64,000 nt of DNA from Rubrolithibacter danxiaensis (lineage in GTDB: Bacteria > Bacteroidota > Bacteroidia > Sphingobacteriales > Sphingobacteriaceae). Position 1 is the first letter of the stretch, and the number at the start of each line of letters is the position of its first letter. Shown here piece after piece: positions 9,143 through 17,806 of this stretch. Where the stretch lies: NCBI RefSeq assembly GCF_047272945.1, contig NZ_JBKOPS010000004.1:1-64000 (forward strand), in the 5' to 3' direction. The position numbers were made by a program, and so were the translations under genes. Below the pieces are notes generated by a model. The model saw nothing but the letters and a program-made list of their open reading frames with translations. It did not search any database and had not been told where the DNA came from.

Positions 9143-9556
9143 CTACAAAATCAGGACAATAGTTCCAACTATGATTAAACCTGCACCAATAGCGGTTTTA
9201 AGCGTTACAGGTTCTCCAAGAAAAATGACAGATAAAATAATTGCCAGAGCTACGCTTGATTTATCAACAGGAGCCACCTTTGATACTTCTCCAATTTGCA
9301 GAGCCTTAAAATAGAAGATCCAGGATAGGCCTGTGGCGCAACCGGATAGTAACAGGAAAAAGAGGTTCTGTTTTGAAAGAGTATATATTCCGGTTGCAGC
9401 TCCTTTTGTAAAAACAATTCCCCATGCTATGATCAGGATAACAACGGTACGAATTGCTGTGGCAAGGTCAGAATCGATACATTTAATTCCAACTTTGGCA
9501 AAAATAGCAGTTAATGCCGCAAACAGGGCTGATAGAAGTGCAAATATCCCCCACAT
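9143..9556 (-). CDS. half-size EamA-type (DMT superfamily) membrane transporter
   Basis: This 137-aa protein has five predicted helices and one EamA domain, half of the usual ten-helix transporter. The motifs FAKVGIKCIDSDLATAIRT and FYFKALQIGEVSKVAPVDK are typical of the single-domain EamA group in Bacteroidota, which presumably works as a dimer. The substrate is unknown. A near-perfect Bacteroidota promoter lies just upstream, so it is probably transcribed alone. Confidence 0.85.
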   Translation of the reverse strand: MWGIFALLSALFAALTAIFAKVGIKCIDSDLATAIRTVVILIIAWGIVFTKGAATGIYTLSKQNLFFLLLSGCATGLSWIFYFKALQIGEVSKVAPVDKSSVALAIILSVIFLGEPVTLKTAIGAGLIIVGTIVLIL

Positions 9557-9573
9557 GATGAGATGCTTTTTAA

Positions 9574-9581
9574 CAAAGATA
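9574..9581 (-). promoter_or_regulatory. -7 promoter element for the EamA gene
   Basis: The minus strand reads TATCTTTG, a perfect match to TAnnTTTG, 17 bp before the EamA start. A -33 TTTG at the usual 19-20 bp spacing is not obvious. Confidence 0.5.
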
Positions 9582-9759
9582 TTTTATTCTTTTTTTCGAG
9601 TGTATAAAAGTTTATATTCGCAATGCCGGGAAATGGTGTCTTCCTTTTAAAAACCGTCATGATATCTTCGTGACTGATGACGCCTGCAAAAATCAACGCA
9701 GATGCTTTGATGTAATTTATTTTGTAGGTGAAAAAACTAATCTATTTCTTTTGATTAAA

Positions 9760-11166
9760 ATGACTGACAGAAGTAAAATATCTTCAGAACATATTTCTAT
9801 TTTGAAATACCTGACCCGGTGGACATACCTGGTAGTGCCGGCGGCCGTTGTCATAGGAAGCATGATTGCCTTGTTTCTCTGGCTGCTGCACCAGGCAATT
9901 TATTATCGCTTTCAACATACCTGGTTGTTATATTTATTGCCGCTTGCCGGGATAGGTATTCATTTTATTTATAAGGCGATAGGCAAATCCTCAGAAAAAG
10001 GAAATAACCTGATTGTAGAAGAAATCCATGAGCCGGGTGCCGGTATTCCGAAAAGAATGGGACCAATTGTGTTATTTACAACGGTTATTACCCATCTTTT
10101 TGGTGGTTCGGCCGGCCGCGAAGGAACTGCCGTACAAATTGGCGGAAGTATTGCCGGGATGTTTGGAAGCTGGTATAAATTAAACCAGTCAGATACCCGG
10201 CTGATTTTAACCGCAGGTGTAGCTGCCGGCTTTGGTGCTGTTTTTGGAACTCCTTTAACCGGAGCAATTTTCGCTATGGAAGTGCTTACTATTGGCCAGA
10301 TAAAGTATCAGGCATTATTTCCTTGTCTCATTGCCAGCATAATTGGCGATCTGACCGTCTCGGCCTGGGGCATACACCATACAGCCTATCATATTGATGT
10401 TCTTCCGCTTACTTCTCATTTATTTTCGCCGTATTTTTCCCTGGATATTTTCCTGCTGGTAAAAATTATTTTCGCTTCCATCGCTTTCGGACTCGCAAGT
10501 TATTTATTTGCAGAACTGGCACACCTGCTCAAAAACCTGTTTTTAAACCTGTTTAAGAAGAAATGGCTAATTCCCGTTTGTGGAGGTTTACTTATTATCG
10601 GGCTAACTTTTTTGCTTGGTAAACCAGATTATCTGAGCCTGGGAATTGACGCAGAATATCCGGGCGCAGTAACCATACCTTCTGCTTTTCAAGCCGGAGG
10701 CGCTCATACCTGGAGCTGGTTCTGGAAAACAATTTATACCACAATAACACTTAGCACCGGCTTTAAAGGGGGCGAGGTAACTCCTTTGTTTTATATCGGT
10801 GCAACACTTGGAAATACGCTATCTGGATTATTAAATGCTCCGGTAAGCCTGTTTGCCGCTTTAGGTTTCATAGCTGTTTTTGCCGGAGCCACCAATACTC
10901 CTCTGGCGTGTACCATCATGGGGATTGAACTTTTTGGAGGTGAACACGCCTTATTTTTTGCAGTATCTTGCTTCACGGCCTATTTATTCAGCGGCCATTC
11001 GGGAATATATTCGTCTCATAAAATAGCCGTACCTAAAATCCTGAATGCCTATTTTTCCGGTGAGGGGTCACTGGCTGAAGCAGGCAGCAGAAGAAGAAGG
11101 ATTTTCAGGAAGAAACTGATGAAATTCAAGTTGCTCTTTGGCAGCAAGAAATCAAATAACCGGTAA
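9760..11166 (+). CDS. ClC-family chloride channel/transporter
   Basis: A 468-aa voltage-gated ClC-type protein. The selectivity-filter motifs are present: GGSAGREGT with the gating glutamate, GAVFGTPLTGAIFAMEV, and the GFKGGEVTPLFYIGA loop (the GxFxP-type region). About ten helices follow. The start is placed at ATG 9760 (MTDRSKISSEH); an upstream in-frame start at 9670 would add 30 residues without resemblance to the family. The end is 28 bp from the Fur-like gene, suggesting one transcript with it and the metal ATPase. Confidence 0.9.
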   Translation: MTDRSKISSEHISILKYLTRWTYLVVPAAVVIGSMIALFLWLLHQAIYYRFQHTWLLYLLPLAGIGIHFIYKAIGKSSEKGNNLIVEEIHEPGAGIPKRMGPIVLFTTVITHLFGGSAGREGTAVQIGGSIAGMFGSWYKLNQSDTRLILTAGVAAGFGAVFGTPLTGAIFAMEVLTIGQIKYQALFPCLIASIIGDLTVSAWGIHHTAYHIDVLPLTSHLFSPYFSLDIFLLVKIIFASIAFGLASYLFAELAHLLKNLFLNLFKKKWLIPVCGGLLIIGLTFLLGKPDYLSLGIDAEYPGAVTIPSAFQAGGAHTWSWFWKTIYTTITLSTGFKGGEVTPLFYIGATLGNTLSGLLNAPVSLFAALGFIAVFAGATNTPLACTIMGIELFGGEHALFFAVSCFTAYLFSGHSGIYSSHKIAVPKILNAYFSGEGSLAEAGSRRRRIFRKKLMKFKLLFGSKKSNNR

Positions 11167-11194
11167 AATTGTTATTCCTCTTTAATAGAAAGGT

Positions 11195-11608
11195 ATGATT
11201 AAAGATCTGGAACCCCTGTTAACTGAAAAAGGAATTAATCCAACAGCTATGCGACTGCTTGTTTTTGACTTCCTGTTAAAACAGGAAGCGGCGGTGAGTT
11301 TAGCTGATATTGAGAAACAGATGGAGCACTCTGATCGCATTACCCTATACCGCACTATTAAAACTTTTGAAGAAAAGGGACTTGTCCACCGTATTCAAGA
11401 TGGAACCGGTGCAACTAAATACGCTTTATGCAATGCTGATTGCAGCACTTCAGAACATCATGACGTCCATGTCCATTTTTATTGCGCTTCCTGTAAAGAA
11501 ACATTCTGTTTGCCCGACTCTAAAATCCCTGAAATTAAATTACCAGATAAGTTTAAACTGAAGGAGATGAACCTGGTGGTCAAGGGTATCTGTGAAAAGT
11601 GCGCTTAG
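11195..11608 (+). CDS. Fur-family metalloregulator (Zur-like)
   Basis: This 137-aa regulator has the N-terminal winged helix of the Fur family (TAMRLLVFDFLLKQE, then DRITLYRTIKTFEEKGLV as recognition helix). The C-terminal dimer domain has a His-rich metal site (HHDVHVHF) and two CxxC pairs (CASC and CEKC) for structural zinc. It sits 60 bp upstream of a Zn/Cd-type P-ATPase, and a palindrome in that gap is a likely target. The metal sensed is probably zinc or a related ion; this is inferred from the neighbour and from residue composition, not shown directly. Confidence 0.85.
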   Translation: MIKDLEPLLTEKGINPTAMRLLVFDFLLKQEAAVSLADIEKQMEHSDRITLYRTIKTFEEKGLVHRIQDGTGATKYALCNADCSTSEHHDVHVHFYCASCKETFCLPDSKIPEIKLPDKFKLKEMNLVVKGICEKCA

Positions 11609-11613
11609 AAGAA

Positions 11614-11632
11614 TGCAATAGTGTTGCAACAC
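11614..11632. promoter_or_regulatory. palindromic operator candidate ahead of the metal ATPase
   Basis: Two overlapping symmetric sequences lie in the 60-bp gap between the Fur-like gene and the ATPase: TGCAA-N5-TTGCA (11614-11628) and the perfect 12-bp palindrome GTGTTGCAACAC (11621-11632). Fur-family proteins bind A/T-rich inverted repeats of about this length. Position and symmetry suggest it controls the ATPase. Confidence 0.45.
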
Positions 11633-11668
11633 ACCTCTCGTTAACTTTGACGGATAATCATAAGCGAT

Positions 11669-14062
11669 ATGGAAAAAATTAAAATAGACCTTGATATATT
11701 GCTGCCCGATGTTCCTGATGAACGGGACCAGTGTGTTAAACGGATCATCGAAAAAGTAGGTGAACAAAAAGGGATTGAGGAAGTGCATGTTATACCGGCC
11801 AACCCACAGACAAAGGCACAGCTTTGTTTTCATTATGATCCCGATCGTATTTCCATAAAACAGGTACGGTTTATTGCTGAAAAACAGGGCGCTGAAATAT
11901 CTGCACAATTTCAGCATTTACTTATTGATGTAGGCGGTATTTTAGAGATAAATCAGGCAAACGTCCTCGAAAATAAACTGAAAAGATTTCCCGGTATCGC
12001 TGAAGTATCCGTTTCTGCAACAGGCAATACCCGGATTGAATACGATCAAACCCTAACGGGAAAAGACCAGATCTTTGGATTTATTGAAGAGAAAGGGTTT
12101 AAAGTAAATTCCATATGGCATTTGGCAAAACATGAACACGATGAAACGGGTGAACATAACCACGATCATCATGAACATACTCACGATCACGCGGAAGAAG
12201 GGTCAGGCTGGAAAGTATATGCTCCGGTTGCAATAAGCTTCCTGATGCTTATAGCAGGAGTACTGGCCGATTCTTATATCAAGCCTTCCTTTTTTAATGG
12301 CTGGATTCGCCTCGTATGGTATTTACTTGCCTATCTTCCTGTAGGATGGCCGGTAGCCTGGAGAGGAATAAAATATGCTGTTAAAGGAGATGTCTTTACG
12401 GAATTTATTTTAATGTCAATTGCAACAGTGGGCGCATTTTGTATTGGCGAATATCCGGAAGGAGTTGCGGTGATGTTATTTTATACGATTGGGGAGTTGT
12501 TTCAGGATGCCGCTGTAAACAGGGCTAAACGAAGTATAAAGGCCTTGTTAGATATTCGTCCGGATAAGGCGGCGGTTCTCAGGAACGGCTCTTTTATAGA
12601 AGTAAATCCGGAAAAGGTTGAAACAGGAGAAACTATCCAGGTTAAAGCAGGGGAGAAAGTGCCCTTAGACGGTGAAATACTGAGTGAAGGAAGCACATTT
12701 AACACCGCGGCCCTCACCGGCGAAAGCAAACCGCAGACTTTAATCAAAGGCGAAACGGCATTGGCCGGAATGATTAATCAGGGAAAGGTAGTAGAGCTAA
12801 AGGTTACAAAACTGTTTAACGACAGCTCGCTGGCCAGGATTCTTACACTGGTTCAGGAAGCCACCACCCGCAAAGCAAAAACCGAACAGTTTATCCGCAA
12901 GTTTTCACGGGTTTATACACCAATAGTAGTAATGCTGGCTCTGTGCATTGTAGTTCTGCCATATTTTTTTACGGACGATTACAGCTTCAGGGAATGGCTT
13001 TACCGGGCACTGATCTTCCTGGTAATTTCCTGCCCCTGCGCTCTTGTAATTTCCATTCCCCTGGGATATTTTGGAGGAATCGGTGCAGCATCCAGAAACG
13101 GAATCTTGTTTAAAGGCTCTAACTTTCTGGATCTGATACTTAAAGTAAATACAGTTATTCTCGATAAAACAGGCACGCTTACAAAGGGGGTTTTTAAGGT
13201 GCAGCAAGTGATAAGCCTTGCATATCCTGAAGAGGAATGGTTGCCTTTAGCAGCGGCTTTGGAATCAGGATCCACCCATCCGGTTGCTCAGGCAATTGTT
13301 GAGTATGGTGCGGGCAGGGAAAAACAGCTGAAAGTAGAAATAGCCGAAGAGATTAGCGGACACGGAATAAAGGGAAGGATAGCGGATAAAGAAATACTCG
13401 CCGGCAACCTGAAGCTGATGGATGAAATGGGAATAACAGTAAACGAAAACATACGGCAGATTAATGATACGATTGTGCTGGTTGCAATTGATAAAAAAAT
13501 GGCCGGGTACGTAACCATTTCGGATGAAATTAAAGAAGATAGCAAAACGGCAATAAGGTCATTACATCAAAAAAACATACAAACAATTATGCTTTCCGGC
13601 GATAAACAGGCAGTAGTCGACCGCGTAGCAGGAACGATAGGTATAGATCGTGCTTATGGCGATCTTCTCCCGGAGAATAAAGTGGAAAAAGTAGAAGCTG
13701 TGAAAAAGGATGTGAAACGAGTTGTAGCCTTTGTTGGCGACGGTATCAACGATGCTCCGGTGCTTGCTTTGAGTGATATAGGTGTAGCAATGGGCGGCTT
13801 GGGTAGCGATGCGGCGATTGAAACTGCCGATGTTATTATTCAAACAGACCAGCCTTCTAAAATAATACAGGCTATAAACATTGGAAAAGCAACCTACCGC
13901 GTTGTTTGGCAAAATATTCTTTTTGCTTTCGGAGTTAAAATTATTGTAATGGTTTTAGGTGCCGGAGGACTTGCAACTATGTGGGAAGCTGTTTTCGCCG
14001 ACGTTGGGGTGGCCTTGCTGGCTATTTTAAATGCTGTACGGATACAACGGATGAAATTCTGA
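11669..14062 (+). CDS. heavy-metal P1B-type ATPase (ZntA/CadA-like) with His-rich linker
   Basis: A 797-aa metal-exporting ATPase. Two ferredoxin-like N-terminal segments (about 1-70 and 85-150) lack the usual CxxC. A linker with about ten histidines (155-177) follows. The transmembrane metal site is C455-P456-C457 in the SCPCALVISIP helix, and the phosphorylation site is D499 in DKTGTLT. GDGINDAPVLALSDIGVAMG marks the hinge region. The CPC sequence with no Cu-type signature argues for Zn2+/Cd2+/Pb2+/Co2+ export. It lies downstream of the Fur-like regulator and a palindromic site. The His-rich linker may replace the missing Cys sites; this is inference. Confidence 0.92.
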   Translation: MEKIKIDLDILLPDVPDERDQCVKRIIEKVGEQKGIEEVHVIPANPQTKAQLCFHYDPDRISIKQVRFIAEKQGAEISAQFQHLLIDVGGILEINQANVLENKLKRFPGIAEVSVSATGNTRIEYDQTLTGKDQIFGFIEEKGFKVNSIWHLAKHEHDETGEHNHDHHEHTHDHAEEGSGWKVYAPVAISFLMLIAGVLADSYIKPSFFNGWIRLVWYLLAYLPVGWPVAWRGIKYAVKGDVFTEFILMSIATVGAFCIGEYPEGVAVMLFYTIGELFQDAAVNRAKRSIKALLDIRPDKAAVLRNGSFIEVNPEKVETGETIQVKAGEKVPLDGEILSEGSTFNTAALTGESKPQTLIKGETALAGMINQGKVVELKVTKLFNDSSLARILTLVQEATTRKAKTEQFIRKFSRVYTPIVVMLALCIVVLPYFFTDDYSFREWLYRALIFLVISCPCALVISIPLGYFGGIGAASRNGILFKGSNFLDLILKVNTVILDKTGTLTKGVFKVQQVISLAYPEEEWLPLAAALESGSTHPVAQAIVEYGAGREKQLKVEIAEEISGHGIKGRIADKEILAGNLKLMDEMGITVNENIRQINDTIVLVAIDKKMAGYVTISDEIKEDSKTAIRSLHQKNIQTIMLSGDKQAVVDRVAGTIGIDRAYGDLLPENKVEKVEAVKKDVKRVVAFVGDGINDAPVLALSDIGVAMGGLGSDAAIETADVIIQTDQPSKIIQAINIGKATYRVVWQNILFAFGVKIIVMVLGAGGLATMWEAVFADVGVALLAILNAVRIQRMKF

Positions 14063-14119
14063 TGAAAAGAATTCTACGACCGCCGACACGATTTAGAATT
14101 GTGCCTGTAAAGTTGAAAA

Positions 14120-16072
14120 TTAATCAGTTAAAGGCAGGGTGAACCAAAAGGTACTTCCTTTACCTACTTCACTGTCAACGCCTATTTTCCCTCCATGCCG
14201 TTTAACAATATCGGATGAAATATATAAACCCAGACCTAAGCCGGAGTTATTAAATCCCGATGGCTGAGCCTGGTAATAACGGTCGAACAAGAGCGGGATT
14301 TTATCTGCAGGAACTCCCGGACCTTTATCCTGGATGGAAATTACAGCGAAATTACTTTCATTTTTAATTCTCAGAATAATTTCAAGAGATTCGGGCGCAT
14401 ATTTTATCGCATTGTTAATAAGATTTACAATTACCTGTTCAACCGCACGCTCATCTGCATGAAGTTCCAAATGCTCATCTCCCTCAACAGTTAATTCATA
14501 ATTTCCGGCAGCTTTAATGTGAATACGACAGCTTTTGATTATATCGTCCATAGTAAACCTTGTTTTATTAAGGATGGGCTGTTTCTGGTTGTTTCGGCTC
14601 ACGTTAAGCAGATCGTCTACCAGGCCGCTGATCTTTTTCATGCTGCGGTTCGACTGGTCTATCAGTTTCGTCATCATTTCTGAGGTCCCCCCGCTTACCC
14701 TTTCCAGTAATTGCAGCGATGCTTTTAAGCTGGTAATTGGCGTTTTTAATTCATGGCTCGCTATGCTGATAAAATCATCCTTTTGCTGCTCCAGGTGTTT
14801 AAATTGAGTGATATCAAGCAGGGTGCCAAGCATCCGTACCGGCTGTTTATCCTGATTATAGTAAACTTTCCCCTGTACCCGCATCCAATGTATTGAATGA
14901 TCCGGAAAATGAAATCTTACCTCGTAAAAAAGTCTTCCATTTTTAAGGGCTTCTTTTAAGGCTGTTTCCCTTTTAGGGCGATCTTCGCGGTGTATAATTG
15001 AAACCAGTTCCTTCCACTCAAGCTGGCGGCCGAAACCCAGAATACTGTTAAACCGGTCGGAGGTCTGTATTTCCTGTTTAACAAGGTCAGCATCAAAAGT
15101 GCCAATGTCGGCCGCTTCCACTGCCAGCCTTGCCCTTTCCTCCATATCTTCAATATGCCGCCGATTAATCACCTTATCAGATACGTCAATCACCAGTACC
15201 ATAATGGCTGTTACTTTTTCATCCTGTTTCATTGGTTCATATACAAAATCAAGGAAAACAGTTTCCGGAACCCCATTTTTGATTAGCATCACTTCATGCT
15301 CTTTTGCTACAAAGGGCATTCCTGTCTGAATAACGCGGTCTAAAACAGGAGCGTAAACGTCTGCTGCTTCAGCAACTGCATCCCAAATAGAACGGTTTTC
15401 AAATTGTTCCCGTGGCTTACCAACAAGTTCAAGATAGGCATCATTCACATCCTGAATCATTAATCCGTTTGCGTTGATAATACACATTCCTACAGGTGCC
15501 TGCCTCACCATGCTTCTGAATCGGGCATCGCTCTGGGCCAATTCTTTATAAAGCTGCTGCAGGTTAATTTGCGATTCAAACAGTTCTTCATTCGTGGCAT
15601 TTAATGCTTCATTCGCTGCCGACAGCTCTTCGTTTGTTACTGTAAGCTCTTCGGTTAAGGATTGTTCCCTGCTGGCACTCAATACCCGTTCTGTAACATC
15701 GGTAGCAGTATGTAAGATGCAATATGTTTTTCCATTTTCGTCTTTGACTGCACGGTATTCAAAATCAAAGTAAAAAGTTTGCAGATCTCCATTTATTTCA
15801 AGTTGTGCAGGGGTGTCTTTTCCTGATAAAGTGATACCCTCTCTCCAAACTCTTGCAAACATCCCGATAAAAGGCTGTCCTTTCAACTCGGGCAATGCTT
15901 CTTCTAATGATTTGCCAAAAACACTTTTGTCTTTTCCCCAGATTCTGAGCATCGAGTCATTTGCAAAATCAATAACCGCTTCTTCAGCTACGTGAATGGC
16001 GAAAGCACCGGGAATTGAAGAAAGTACAGATAAAAATTGTGTATAGGATAAAGAAGCAGGATATGAATTCAT
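14120..16072 (-). CDS. multi-PAS sensor histidine kinase
   Basis: A soluble-looking 650-aa hybrid of PAS sensors and a kinase. It has an N-terminal PAS domain (about 10-130), a coiled-coil linker (NEELSAANEALNATNEELF, about 145-165), a second PAS (about 175-290) and a third PAS_3-type domain (about 310-420). The kinase core has the phospho-acceptor H439 in SHELKTPITSLK, the N-box (NLINNAIKY), and the ATP-binding G-boxes DKGPGVP and GLGLGLYIS. No membrane segment or signal peptide is visible, so it likely senses an intracellular signal. No response regulator gene is adjacent, making it an orphan kinase. A -7-like TATCTTTA lies just upstream. Confidence 0.92.
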   Translation of the reverse strand: MNSYPASLSYTQFLSVLSSIPGAFAIHVAEEAVIDFANDSMLRIWGKDKSVFGKSLEEALPELKGQPFIGMFARVWREGITLSGKDTPAQLEINGDLQTFYFDFEYRAVKDENGKTYCILHTATDVTERVLSASREQSLTEELTVTNEELSAANEALNATNEELFESQINLQQLYKELAQSDARFRSMVRQAPVGMCIINANGLMIQDVNDAYLELVGKPREQFENRSIWDAVAEAADVYAPVLDRVIQTGMPFVAKEHEVMLIKNGVPETVFLDFVYEPMKQDEKVTAIMVLVIDVSDKVINRRHIEDMEERARLAVEAADIGTFDADLVKQEIQTSDRFNSILGFGRQLEWKELVSIIHREDRPKRETALKEALKNGRLFYEVRFHFPDHSIHWMRVQGKVYYNQDKQPVRMLGTLLDITQFKHLEQQKDDFISIASHELKTPITSLKASLQLLERVSGGTSEMMTKLIDQSNRSMKKISGLVDDLLNVSRNNQKQPILNKTRFTMDDIIKSCRIHIKAAGNYELTVEGDEHLELHADERAVEQVIVNLINNAIKYAPESLEIILRIKNESNFAVISIQDKGPGVPADKIPLLFDRYYQAQPSGFNNSGLGLGLYISSDIVKRHGGKIGVDSEVGKGSTFWFTLPLTD

Positions 16073-16244
16073 CAGTGCGTTTTTGTGGACTATAAAGATA
16101 CGAACGAATAAAGTGTTTTTTTTAATGTAAGTCCAAATACAACAATATTTTGTTACCCTTACCGGATTTCGTAAAACAAACGCCTCTTTTCGGAAAGCGT
16201 TTTAGAATATTGTTACTTTTACAGTTTAAATACGTGTATTTGAT

Positions 16245-16673
16245 ATGGAAAAAGGGCAATGGTGTATTGTGTATGTAAGCAGTGCTACGAAAGAATTAAC
16301 CTCCGACTATCTGGCAGAAGTTATTGAAACTACCAGGCATTACAGGAGAGCACATAACAATTCGGGTTTAACCATACTTTCCCATCAAAATTTGCTGGTA
16401 ACAATTGAAGGAACCCAAGAGTCGGTGCTTGCTGAATATCAGCTGGCAAAAATGCATCCTTTTCACCACAGCGTCATTAAGCTATATGAAGGACCTGTTC
16501 CTCATCGTTTTTTTGAAGATTATATTCTGGCGTTCAAAATAATTGCTCCTGAAAATTTTAAAGATTTGGATAATTTTAAAACTCCCGGAAAAAAGGAATA
16601 TCTGGAGGAATTTCTTAATCTTGCAAACCCGGTATCTACAATTGTAGCTAATTTTATCAGGAATAATACCTGA
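16245..16673 (+). CDS. BLUF-like protein with degenerate flavin site
   Basis: This 142-aa protein has the BLUF beta-alpha-beta layout: IVYVSSATKELTSDYLAEV at the start, an EG motif (TIEG), then the HPFHHSVIKL segment and a C-terminal cap of helices. The photocycle Tyr is kept (Y10), but the positions equal to the essential Asn and Gln appear to be His/Ala and Val, and three residues of the central strand are missing. It probably cannot form a normal BLUF photocycle and may be a structural or regulatory relative. A divergent histidine kinase lies upstream. Compare with the canonical BLUF protein at 34352-34783. Confidence 0.75.
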   Translation: MEKGQWCIVYVSSATKELTSDYLAEVIETTRHYRRAHNNSGLTILSHQNLLVTIEGTQESVLAEYQLAKMHPFHHSVIKLYEGPVPHRFFEDYILAFKIIAPENFKDLDNFKTPGKKEYLEEFLNLANPVSTIVANFIRNNT

Positions 16674-16776
16674 GAAGAAGGCTCGAGGTTACTTGTGATA
16701 GTTCTATTATATCTCGGGGAACGCATTTTTTTAAATTACTACTTATAGCTGCCGGAAATAATTATATTTACGAAGT

Positions 16777-16810
16777 AATTCAATAAATGTATTTTCAACG
16801 TTATTGAATT
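16777..16810. promoter_or_regulatory. 10-bp inverted repeat upstream of the exported isomerase gene
   Basis: AATTCAATAA (16777-16786) and TTATTGAATT (16801-16810) form a perfect 10-bp inverted repeat with a 14-nt centre, 26 bp ahead of the next start codon. It could be an operator or a hairpin in the leader. It has no T-run and does not look like a terminator. Confidence 0.35.
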
Positions 16811-16836
16811 GAAAACCGATTATAAAGATATCCCTA

Positions 16837-17733
16837 ATGAAAGAAAAAAGTTCAAGGCGCACGGCTCTGAAAACAATTGCCGGTAGTGCAGCACTTCTAA
16901 CAACAGGTTTTATGATGCCATCAGAATTAAAGGCTTTTGCAAGTGCGGAGGAAAAGGAGCAGTGGAAGTTAAAAGGAAACATAAACCACTCGGTTTGTAA
17001 ATGGTGTTACGACAAGATTCCGCTTGAAGACCTTTGTAAAGCTGCAAAGGAAATGGGCATAGCTTCTATTGAATTACAGGGGCCTAAAGAGTGGCCGATA
17101 ATTCAGAAACACGGGCTTACATGCGCCATGCCCTGGGGTGCCGGTAAAGGCATTACCGAAGGTTTTAATGACCCCAAATTACATGATGAACTGGTAGCAA
17201 GCTATGAAGATGTTATTCCTCAGGCTGCGAAGTTCGGGTACGATAAAATCATTTGTTTTTCGGGTAACCGTAAAGGTATAAGCGATGAAGAGGGCCTGGA
17301 TAACTGTGTAAAAGGACTTCAGCGGGTAATGAAGGCAGCTGAAAAGTATAAAGTTACGATGTCGATGGAATTGCTTAACAGCAAAGTAGATCATCATGAC
17401 TACCAGTGCGATAATTCAAAATGGGGAGTTGAGCTGGTGAAACGTGTAGGTTCAGATCGATTTAAGTTACTCTACGATATATACCATATGCAGATTATGG
17501 AAGGCGACGTAATTCGTACCATCCGTGATAACCATCAATATTTTTCTCATTACCATACCGGTGGAGTACCCGGAAGGAACGAGATTGATCAGACACAGGA
17601 ATTATATTATCCCGCAATTATGCAGGCGATTGTTGACACCGGCTACAAAGGATTTGTAGCGCAGGAATTTATTCCAAAACACGCCGAACCCCTGGTTTCG
17701 TTGAAAGAAAGCATTCGTATTTGTGATGTATAA
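16837..17733 (+). CDS. Tat-exported sugar isomerase/epimerase (hydroxypyruvate isomerase-like TIM barrel)
   Basis: A 298-aa protein. The N-terminus has a twin-arginine signal (SRRTALKTIAG then a hydrophobic run to about residue 33). The rest is an AP-endonuclease-2-type TIM barrel: ASIELQGPKEW (first metal-site strand), MSMELLNSK, LLYDIYHMQ and the C-terminal GFVAQEFIP. The Glu/Asp/His/Glu residues in these strands are the usual metal ligands. The closest match by motif is hydroxypyruvate isomerase, but exported relatives in Bacteroidota act on unknown sugars. It is transcribed alone and followed by a strong terminator. Confidence 0.85.
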   Translation: MKEKSSRRTALKTIAGSAALLTTGFMMPSELKAFASAEEKEQWKLKGNINHSVCKWCYDKIPLEDLCKAAKEMGIASIELQGPKEWPIIQKHGLTCAMPWGAGKGITEGFNDPKLHDELVASYEDVIPQAAKFGYDKIICFSGNRKGISDEEGLDNCVKGLQRVMKAAEKYKVTMSMELLNSKVDHHDYQCDNSKWGVELVKRVGSDRFKLLYDIYHMQIMEGDVIRTIRDNHQYFSHYHTGGVPGRNEIDQTQELYYPAIMQAIVDTGYKGFVAQEFIPKHAEPLVSLKESIRICDV

Positions 17734-17746
17734 GCGTAATATTATA

Positions 17747-17780
17747 AACCAGCAGCTTTTGTAAAGCTGCTGGTTTTTTT
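17747..17780 (+). terminator. rho-independent terminator after the exported isomerase
   Basis: A perfect 12-bp stem (AACCAGCAGCTT / AAGCTGCTGGTT) with a 5-nt loop is followed by a run of T. It sits 14 bp after the stop codon and faces the convergent adhesin gene. Confidence 0.9.
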
Positions 17781-17806
17781 ATAGCACTAACGTTCTTCCG
17801 GGTATC

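Noticed and set aside
9670..9759. N-terminal extension of the ClC protein
   Set aside because: The extra 30 residues are polar and do not fit the family; ATG 9760 is preferred.
11269..11288. 20-nt inverted repeat inside the Fur-like gene as a terminator
   Set aside because: It lies within conserved coding sequence and has no T-run.
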